Shown piece by piece: positions 33,418 through 38,094 of a stretch of 38,094 nt of DNA; within the stretch, counting starts at the first letter, position 1, and each line of letters begins with the position of its first letter. The stretch comes from Bacteroidales bacterium (lineage in GTDB: Bacteria > Bacteroidota > Bacteroidia > Bacteroidales > WCHB1-69). Position numbers and translations under genes: made by a program. The stretch spans positions 1 to 38,094 of the forward strand of contig JAGCVQ010000018.1 in assembly GCA_017962275.1 (NCBI GenBank). The letters run 5' to 3'. Below the pieces are notes generated by a model that did not search any database, was not told the DNA's origin, and was given only the letters and a program-made list of their open reading frames with translations.

Positions 33418-34839
33418 TCACTCCACCGTGCCTACCGGCGTCAGCCCCATGCCGATTCCAGTCTCCAGCATGAAAGCGTAGGCGGCCTTACGGGTGTTCT
33501 CGATGTCGCCGTCGAGGATGGCGTCGCACACCGCGTCTTTGATGTCGCCGACAGTGCGGGAGGGTTTGAGGTCGAAGGCGGCCATGATGTCCTCGCCGGA
33601 GACGGGCGGCTGCCAGTTGCGCAGGCGGTCCTTCTCCTCGATTTCAATGAGTTTCTGGCGCACGATTTCGAAGTTCTTGTGGTATCGCTTGATTTTGTCG
33701 GAGTTTTTGGAGGTGATGTCGGCCTCGCAGAGCATCATCAGGTCGTCGATATCGTCGCCAGCCTCGAAAAGCAGTCGGCGCACAGCGGAATCAGTGATGT
33801 TGTCCTCTACCAGCACGATGGGACGCAGGTGCAGGTTGATGAGCTTCTGGACATATTTAAGTCTCTCGTTGACAGGGAGTTTCAGTCGGTGGAAGATTTT
33901 GGAGGCCATTTTCGCGCCCACCACCTCATGGCCGTGAAACGACCAGCCGTGGACAGGGTCGAAACGCTTGGTGACGGGCTTGGCAATGTCATGGAGCAAC
34001 GCGGCCCAAACCAGCCACACGTTGCTGCTGCTCATCGCGACGTTGTCCACCACTTCCAATGTGTGTAAGTAGTTGTCTTTGTGCCCTTTGCCGTTGATGT
34101 TCTGCACGCCTTTCAAGGCTATGAGTTCGGGCAGGAATTTCTCTAACAGTCCACTTTCATCAAGCAGCCGGATCCCTTTGGAGGGACGGATGCAGTGGAG
34201 AATCTTGTTGAATTCCTCCATGATGCGCTCCTTCGAGATAATGTCAAGCCGTTCGGCGTTGCGTTGGATAGCCTCGAACGTCTCGGGGTAGATGGTGAAG
34301 TTGAGTTGGGAGGCGAACCGCACGGCGCGCATCATGCGCAGCGGGTCGTCGGAGAAGGTGCGGTCGGGGTCGCAGGGGGTGCGGATGATTTTGTCGGCGA
34401 TGTCCTGCAGCCCGTTGAAGGGATCAACCAGGGTGAATGGGTGGTCGCCGTTGAGGGAGATGGCCATGGCGTTGATCGTGAAGTCGCGGCGCAGCTGGTC
34501 GTCTTCCAGTGTTCCGTCCTCCACGATGGGTTTTCGGGAGTCGCGGTTGTAGGATTCCCGGCGCGCCCCCACGAACTCGATGTCGCATCCCTCGAAACGG
34601 AACTGCGCGGTGCCGAAGTTGCGATAGACGTTGACGTGCAGGTCGGGGGAGATGAGCGCGGCGGTTTTCGTCGCCAGCTCGATGCCACTGCCCACGGTCA
34701 CGATGTCGATGTCGGTGTTGTGGCGCCGCATGATCAGGTCACGCACCACACCGCCGACCACGTAGGCATCGCAGCCGAGTTCATCGGCGGCGCGGCGCAC
34801 GTAAGCGTATATGGGGTGGGTCAGTTTCTTTTCGTACAT
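33418..34839 (-). CDS. cca: CCA-adding tRNA nucleotidyltransferase with HD domain
   Basis: 473 aa, class II nucleotidyltransferase. The head has AYVVGGVVRDLIMRRHNTDIDIV with GGxVRD and the DxD metal pair. RRDFTINAMAIS and DPLRMMRAVRFASQLNF are typical. A C-terminal HD domain follows: KDNYLHTLEVVDNV, AALLHDIAKP and FHGHEVVGAKMA. It adds or repairs the 3' CCA of tRNAs. This is relevant locally because two of the three tRNA genes just upstream do not encode CCA. The tRNA terminator lies between, so cca is probably transcribed on its own, with a leader containing octamer repeats. Confidence 0.93.
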   Translation of the reverse strand: MYEKKLTHPIYAYVRRAADELGCDAYVVGGVVRDLIMRRHNTDIDIVTVGSGIELATKTAALISPDLHVNVYRNFGTAQFRFEGCDIEFVGARRESYNRDSRKPIVEDGTLEDDQLRRDFTINAMAISLNGDHPFTLVDPFNGLQDIADKIIRTPCDPDRTFSDDPLRMMRAVRFASQLNFTIYPETFEAIQRNAERLDIISKERIMEEFNKILHCIRPSKGIRLLDESGLLEKFLPELIALKGVQNINGKGHKDNYLHTLEVVDNVAMSSSNVWLVWAALLHDIAKPVTKRFDPVHGWSFHGHEVVGAKMASKIFHRLKLPVNERLKYVQKLINLHLRPIVLVEDNITDSAVRRLLFEAGDDIDDLMMLCEADITSKNSDKIKRYHKNFEIVRQKLIEIEEKDRLRNWQPPVSGEDIMAAFDLKPSRTVGDIKDAVCDAILDGDIENTRKAAYAFMLETGIGMGLTPVGTVE

Positions 34840-34844
34840 GATAA

Positions 34845-34868
34845 TGGTTAAAGGGTTACACGGTTAAA
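34845..34868. repeat. Three-copy octamer array before cca
   Basis: TGGTTAAA, GGGTTACA, CGGTTAAA in tandem, directly upstream of the cca start (minus strand). The units are the same type as those at 28003-28050. Confidence 0.7.
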
Positions 34869-34872
34869 AGGC

Positions 34873-34909
34873 AAAAAAAAAGCAACAGGCGGAGGAATCC
34901 GTCTGTTGC
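34873..34909 (-). terminator. Rho-independent terminator of the tRNA operon
   Basis: On the minus strand GCAACAG (34909-34903) pairs with CTGTTGC (34888-34882), extended by CGGA/TCCG with one mismatch, and is followed by nine T (34881-34873). It ends the tRNA-Thr-Tyr-Gly transcript ahead of cca. Confidence 0.85.
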
Positions 34910-34952
34910 CACACAAAAATCATCTAAATGTTATGAAAAAAAATAAGTGTTG

Positions 34953-35025
34953 AGCGGAAAACGGGACTCGAACCCGCCACCTACAGCTTGGAAGGCTGTC
35001 GCTCTACCGGATGAGCTACTTCCGC
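34953..35025 (-). tRNA. tRNA-Gly (TCC)
   Basis: 73 nt. Acceptor GCGGAAG pairs with TTTCCGC (one G-T), D-arm AGCTCATCCGGTAGAGC, anticodon stem ACAGC/GCTGT with loop CTTCCAA (anticodon TCC), T-arm GCGGGTTCGAGTCCCGT. The 3' CCA is not encoded. Confidence 0.95.
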
Positions 35026-35040
35026 ATAAAAAAAAACAAG

Positions 35041-35122
35041 TGGGAGAGGAAGGATTCGAACCTCCGAAGGCTTAGCCAGCAGATTTACAGTCTGTCCCAT
35101 TTGACCGCTCTGGAACTCTCCC
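35041..35122 (-). tRNA. tRNA-Tyr (GTA)
   Basis: 82 nt, with a long variable arm. Acceptor GGGAGAG/CTCTCCC, anticodon stem CAGA/TCTG around CTGTAAA (anticodon GTA), T-loop GGTTCGAATCC. The discriminator is A and the 3' CCA is not encoded. Confidence 0.95.
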
Positions 35123-35141
35123 ATATTGTTTCGTTTATGCC

Positions 35142-35217
35142 TGGAGCCGATAGTCGGACTTGAACCAACGACCGGCTGATTACAAATCAGCTGCTCTACC
35201 AACTGAGCTATATCGGC
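35142..35217 (-). tRNA. tRNA-Thr (TGT)
   Basis: 76 nt including an encoded CCA (35142-35144). Acceptor GCCGATA/TATCGGC, D-arm AGCTCAGTTGGTAGAGC, anticodon stem CTGAT/ATCAG with loop TTGTA (anticodon TGT), T-loop GGTTCAAGTCC. It is the first gene of the tRNA operon. Confidence 0.95.
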
Positions 35218-35252
35218 ATAAATTCAATGAACGTCTCATCGTTTTGCGGTGG

Positions 35253-35260
35253 CAAAGATA
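35253..35260 (-). promoter_or_regulatory. tRNA operon promoter -7 box (TATCTTTG)
   Basis: Minus-strand TATCTTTG followed by CC, 36 bp before tRNA-Thr. It is flanked by TGCGGT (35245-35250) and ACCGCA (35274-35279), an inverted pair of unknown meaning. Confidence 0.7.
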
Positions 35261-35532
35261 GTATTTTTTTGATACCGCAGTACCTCTGTCGCAATTTTTT
35301 TTAGAATATTTTGTAATTGTCTGAATATCAAAAAAATAATTTTAAAATAAAACTCTTGATTCCCTCCTTTGGATGCGGAAACGGTCTGCTTGGAGACATT
35401 TGTTCGGGATACTTTTGGGAAGATTTTGTCTGAAGTGCCGCAAAATCGCTTCGGCCGGACCTTCGTCGGGAGTGTTCATAACCGTGTGGAAACCTTGGTT
35501 GATTTTTGTTGTCCTCCATATCAAAAAAATTG
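35261..35532. other. Non-coding stretch between the tRNA operon and acpP
   Basis: About 270 bp between divergent promoters. The first 80 bp are AT-rich; 35350-35520 has base composition like coding DNA and short open frames on both strands (for example 35328-35519 minus, 63 aa), none of which resembles a known protein. A second TAnnTTTG-like word (TACTTTTG, 35410-35417, plus) could start a longer acpP leader. I see no RNA family I recognise. Confidence 0.5.
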
Positions 35533-35540
35533 TATTTTTG
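35533..35540 (+). promoter_or_regulatory. acpP promoter -7 box (TATTTTTG)
   Basis: TATTTTTG followed by CCG, matching TAnnTTTG, 24 bp before the acpP ATG. A TTG at 35509-35511 might serve as a weak -33. Confidence 0.7.
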
Positions 35541-35564
35541 CCGCCTATTTAAAAATCAAATGCT

Positions 35565-35807
35565 ATGTCAGAAATTTTACAAAAAGTCCAGTCCATCATT
35601 GCAGACAAACTGAGTGTCGATGTGGCTGATGTCACTCCCGAAAAAAGTTTCACCAACGATCTGGGAGCTGATTCATTGGATACGGTCGAATTGATCATGG
35701 AATTTGAGAATGCATTTGGCATTAAATTTCCTGAAGAAGATGCAGAAAAAATTGCCACTGTAGGAGATGCAGTCGCCTATATTGAAAATCTTCTTGCGTC
35801 CAAGTAA
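35565..35807 (+). CDS. acpP: Acyl carrier protein
   Basis: 80 aa. The phosphopantetheine site is in [14 protein letters not shown] (Ser near residue 39), with the acidic helix II typical of ACP. It carries acyl chains for fatty-acid synthesis and here leads the standard acpP-fabF-rnc order. The fabF ATG follows 29 bp after its stop. It has its own -7 box. Confidence 0.97.
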   Translation: MSEILQKVQSIIADKLSVDVADVTPEKSFTNDLGADSLDTVELIMEFENAFGIKFPEEDAEKIATVGDAVAYIENLLASK

Positions 35808-35836
35808 AATAATTTAGTTTACAAGATACGTTTGTG

Positions 35837-37090
35837 ATGACCCTCAAACGCGTTGTTGTAACAGGAATTGGCGCTTTGACGCCGATTGGTAGTAATGTGG
35901 CTGAGTACTGGGATGGCCTTGTGAAGGGCCGTTCAGGTGCCAGCCATATTACTTATTTCAATACTGAAAAGTTCAGGACCAAGTTCGCCTGTGAGCTGAA
36001 GGGCTATGACCCGGCGGCGCATTTCACCCCCAAGGAGCTGTCGAAGCTCGACCGGAGTGCGCAGTACGCGTTGGTTACCACTGCGGAGGCGCTGAAGGAT
36101 GCGCGGGTGGATTTGGAAAAGTTGGACAAGAGTCGTGTCGGTGTGGTTTTCGGCACGGGTATCGGCGGTTTGACCTCCTCTGAGGAGGCTGTACAGCAGT
36201 ACATGTTGCAGGATCGCACGCCCCGCTTCAGCCCTTACCATCTCTTGCGCGTGCTCGGTAACACGGTTTCCGGCAGCATTGCGCTGAAATACGGTTTCAC
36301 CGGACCGAACTACATCACCACCTCCGCGTGTGCGTCGTCGGCCAACGCCATTGGCGATGCCTGCTATGCCATCGCGCTTGGCAAGTCCGATATGGTGATC
36401 ACCGGCGGTACTGAGTCCGCCATCAACGAGCTGGGCATCGGCGGTTTCAACGCCATGCGTGCCCTCTCGACCCGCAATGATGCCCCCGAGCAGGCCAGCC
36501 GTCCTTTCGACAAGGATCGCGACGGTTTTGTGATGGGGGAGGGGGCAGCGACCCTCATTCTGGAGAGCATGGACCACGCCCTTGCTCGCGGAGCCCGTAT
36601 CTATGCGGAAGTGGTTGGCGTGGGCATGACGGCCGACACCTACCACATCGCCGCCCCGGATCCGAACGGCAAGGCGGCTTTCAATTCGATGCGCAACGCC
36701 CTGTTGAGTGCGCAGATGAAGCCCGAAGATGTGGATTACATCAACACGCACGGCACTTCCACCCCGTTGGGGGATATTTCCGAGTGCCGCGCCATCGAAC
36801 AACTTTACGGGGATCATGCCCCGAAAATGGCCATCAATTCCACCAAATCGATGATCGGCCACCTGCTGGGCGCCGGCCCGGCTGTGGAGAGCGTCGCCAT
36901 TTTCTGCACCATGCGCGATGGCATCGTCCATCCCACCATCAATCTGGATCATCTCGATCCGTTGCTGCCCTCCCATTGGAATTTCGTCCCCAAGGAGGCC
37001 ATCGCCCGCAAGGTCGATGTGGTCATGTCCAACTCCTTCGGATTTGGCGGGCACAACGTTTCCTTATTATATAAGAAGTTTGTAGAGTAG
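35837..37090 (+). CDS. fabF: 3-oxoacyl-[acyl-carrier-protein] synthase II
   Basis: 417 aa from the ATG at 35837. A GTG one codon earlier (35834) is in frame but the family start MTLKRVVVTGIGALTPIG supports the ATG. The active-site cysteine is in TTSACASSANAIGDA, and the two histidines are in INTHGTSTPLGD and SMIGHLLGAGPAVE. KAS II condenses malonyl-ACP with acyl-ACP in chain elongation. The next gene starts 1 bp after its stop, so fabF and rnc are translationally coupled. Confidence 0.97.
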   Translation: MTLKRVVVTGIGALTPIGSNVAEYWDGLVKGRSGASHITYFNTEKFRTKFACELKGYDPAAHFTPKELSKLDRSAQYALVTTAEALKDARVDLEKLDKSRVGVVFGTGIGGLTSSEEAVQQYMLQDRTPRFSPYHLLRVLGNTVSGSIALKYGFTGPNYITTSACASSANAIGDACYAIALGKSDMVITGGTESAINELGIGGFNAMRALSTRNDAPEQASRPFDKDRDGFVMGEGAATLILESMDHALARGARIYAEVVGVGMTADTYHIAAPDPNGKAAFNSMRNALLSAQMKPEDVDYINTHGTSTPLGDISECRAIEQLYGDHAPKMAINSTKSMIGHLLGAGPAVESVAIFCTMRDGIVHPTINLDHLDPLLPSHWNFVPKEAIARKVDVVMSNSFGFGGHNVSLLYKKFVE

Positions 37091-37091
37091 T

Positions 37092-37775
37092 ATGGTGCTG
37101 ACAGACAGACAAATTCGAACGTACTTCAAAAATATTTTCGGATTTCGGGTTCGTCATGTCAACCTGTTCCGTACGGCGCTGATGCACCGTTCGGTCAGTG
37201 CTCTTTCCCCCATCGGCTCCCGTGAGAACAACGAGCGTTTAGAGTACCTTGGCGACGCGGTTTTGGGCGCCATCATTGCGGATTTCCTTTGCCACAAGTA
37301 TCCCACCGAGTCGGAAGGAGTGCTCACGCAGATGCGTTCCAAGCTGGTGAACCGTCAGCGCTTGGGTAGTCTGGCGATGAAGCTAGGACTGCACGACATG
37401 GTGGAGAAGGCGGGCAACATCAACTCCAAAAACATCCCCGGGAACGCCTTTGAGGCGGTGGTGGGTGCCATCTATCGTGACCAGGGGTACAAACGCACAA
37501 GCCGTATTCTTATCGACCATGTCTTCTTGGTACACATTGATATGGATGAGGTTTATGAGGAGGATAAGGATTTCAAGAGCAACCTGCTGATTTGGGCGCA
37601 GCGACACAAGCACAAGGTTACGTTCGAGCACGTTGAAGAACCGGACCACAAGCGGGAGCTCTACCGCGTGTTTGTGAGTCTGGACGGAGAGCAGGTCGCC
37701 GAGGCGGTCAGCAACTCCGTGAAATCCGCCGAGCAGCGCGCCGCGGAAATTGCGCTTTCTGGATTAGAGGCTTAA
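37092..37775 (+). CDS. rnc: Ribonuclease III
   Basis: 227 aa. The RNase III signature is NERLEYLGDAVLGAIIADFL. The second metal/active-site helix reads PGNAFEAVVGAIYRDQGY, where Asn replaces the Asp of the E. coli enzyme but the Glu is kept. A dsRNA-binding domain follows (LLIWAQRHKHKVTFEHVEE to SAEQRAAEIALSGL). It cleaves double-stranded RNA in rRNA and mRNA processing. It ends directly before a large inverted pair of octamer arrays that its own transcript would fold into double-stranded RNA. Confidence 0.95.
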   Translation: MVLTDRQIRTYFKNIFGFRVRHVNLFRTALMHRSVSALSPIGSRENNERLEYLGDAVLGAIIADFLCHKYPTESEGVLTQMRSKLVNRQRLGSLAMKLGLHDMVEKAGNINSKNIPGNAFEAVVGAIYRDQGYKRTSRILIDHVFLVHIDMDEVYEEDKDFKSNLLIWAQRHKHKVTFEHVEEPDHKRELYRVFVSLDGEQVAEAVSNSVKSAEQRAAEIALSGLEA

Positions 37776-37777
37776 GA

Positions 37778-37928
37778 GTTTAGTAGTTTAGTAGCTTAGT
37801 AGTTTAGTAGCTTAGTAGCTTAGTAGTTTAGTAGCTTAGTAGGTTAGTAGCTTACACGAGTAAACTTCTAAGCTTGTAAGCTTGTAAGCTTGTAAGCTTC
37901 TAAGCTTGTAAACGTGTAAACTTTTTTT
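37778..37928 (+). terminator. Giant inverted octamer array and T-run after rnc
   Basis: Nine octamers of type GYTTAGTA run from 37778 to 37849. Eight octamers of type TTSTAARC run from 37858 to 37921. The second type is an imperfect reverse complement of the first (6 of 8 positions), so the RNA can fold into a long bulged hairpin of about 64 bp with an 8-nt loop. Seven T follow at 37922-37928. It can serve as the terminator of acpP-fabF-rnc. Confidence 0.75.
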
Positions 37929-37929
37929 G

Positions 37930-37937
37930 TATTTTTG
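37930..37937 (+). promoter_or_regulatory. -7 box (TATTTTTG) for the thiamine-regulated transcript
   Basis: TATTTTTG followed by CCG, matching TAnnTTTG, directly after the T-run and 9 bp before the riboswitch. Confidence 0.75.
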
Positions 37938-37946
37938 CCGCCGTTT

Positions 37947-38020
37947 TGAAAGGGGTGCCGTCAAGGCTGAGATCAGACCCGTTGAACCTGATGCGGATAA
38001 TGCCGCCGTAGGGAGTTTCA
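37947..38020 (+). ncRNA. TPP riboswitch (THI element)
   Basis: P1 pairs TGAAA (37947-37951) with TTTCA (38016-38020). The conserved core words GGGGTGCC, GGCTGAGATCAGACCC, TTGAACCTGAT and GGATAATGCC, GTAGGGA are all present in the right order. It senses thiamin pyrophosphate and should regulate the gene starting near 38079. CTTCTCTTCCCTC at 38027-38039 may take part in the expression platform. Confidence 0.95.
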
Positions 38021-38078
38021 CAACGCTTCTCTTCCCTCTTTCAGTGTGTTTAATTTATTAACTAAAACTGTTAGAGTT

Positions 38079-38094
38079 ATGTTTTTTAAAAATG
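38079..38094 (+). CDS. Start of a thiamine-regulated gene, cut by the window edge
   Basis: An ATG at 38079 opens a frame (MFFKN) that runs off the window; another ATG is at 38092. Its position 58 bp after a TPP riboswitch makes a thiamine biosynthesis or transport gene likely, but too little sequence is present to name it. Confidence 0.4.

Noticed and set aside
35245-35279. Inverted TGCGGT/ACCGCA around the tRNA promoter as an operator
   Set aside because: Only 6 bp per arm with a 23-bp spacer; easily due to chance.
35933-37054. Open frame of 373 aa on the minus strand opposite fabF
   Set aside because: fabF with all active-site motifs is on the plus strand; the opposite translation shows no domain.
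37092-37775. Inactive RNase III because of Asn in place of Asp in the second metal helix
   Set aside because: The main signature NERLEYLGDAVL and the following Glu are intact, and I recall Asn at this place in other Bacteroidota enzymes, so loss of activity is not supported.

Overview
The window looks like chromosomal DNA of a member of the Bacteroidota, most likely a fermentative anaerobe of the order Bacteroidales. Three things point there. At least ten -7 promoter boxes fit TAnnTTTG, and Shine-Dalgarno sites are generally absent. Families largely confined to the phylum are present (DUF4293, DUF4296). Several exported proteins carry lipoprotein signals with a Cys near residue 20-24. I cannot name a genus. 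No phage, integrase, transposase, rRNA gene or CRISPR array was seen.

Layout. 1-2954: thrS followed by the alpha subunit of a CoA-transferase (atoD). 3040-6009: two exported proteins of unknown function and a lipoprotein glutathione peroxidase. 6115-8154: ligA. 8208-12518 (minus): a five-gene signalling operon made of a membrane SpoIIE-type phosphatase, an RsbW-like kinase, a STAS antagonist, a RelA/SpoT-type synthetase and a RelA/SpoT-type HD hydrolase. 12615-15410 (minus): one polypeptide carrying permease, substrate-binding and ATPase modules of a polar amino-acid ABC importer. In it the binding domain appears circularly permuted, and the linker to the ATPase is encoded by a heptamer tandem array. 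15510-19838 (minus): a truncated kinase, a cupin (DUF985), a proline iminopeptidase, a nucleoside hydrolase lipoprotein, a decayed cstA and a cytidylate-kinase-like protein.

20024-23787 (plus) is a butyryl-CoA module: CoA-transferase beta (atoA), acyl-CoA dehydrogenase, etfB and etfA. Its alpha subunit lies about 17 kb away behind thrS. Downstream are a lolD-type ATPase, a LEA14-like lipoprotein and a DUF4293 membrane protein. 25780-31068 (minus) holds a TerB / BrxD-like ATPase / helicase triad that matches the three-gene plan of the Shango anti-phage system, with tandem repeats in both intergenic gaps. Beside it is a small protein of 27-residue amphipathic repeats.

31530-35217 (minus): a MutS-type ATPase, a DUF4296 lipoprotein, a CCA-adding enzyme and a tRNA-Thr/Tyr/Gly operon with its own promoter and terminator. 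35565-37775 (plus): acpP-fabF-rnc. The window ends in a TPP riboswitch in front of a gene that starts just before the edge.

The strongest leads are the permuted, fused ABC importer with its repeat-encoded linker; the partner-switch plus alarmone operon next to it; the Shango-like triad; and a recurring class of 7-, 8-, 11- and 39-bp tandem arrays placed at gene ends, two of which form inverted pairs.
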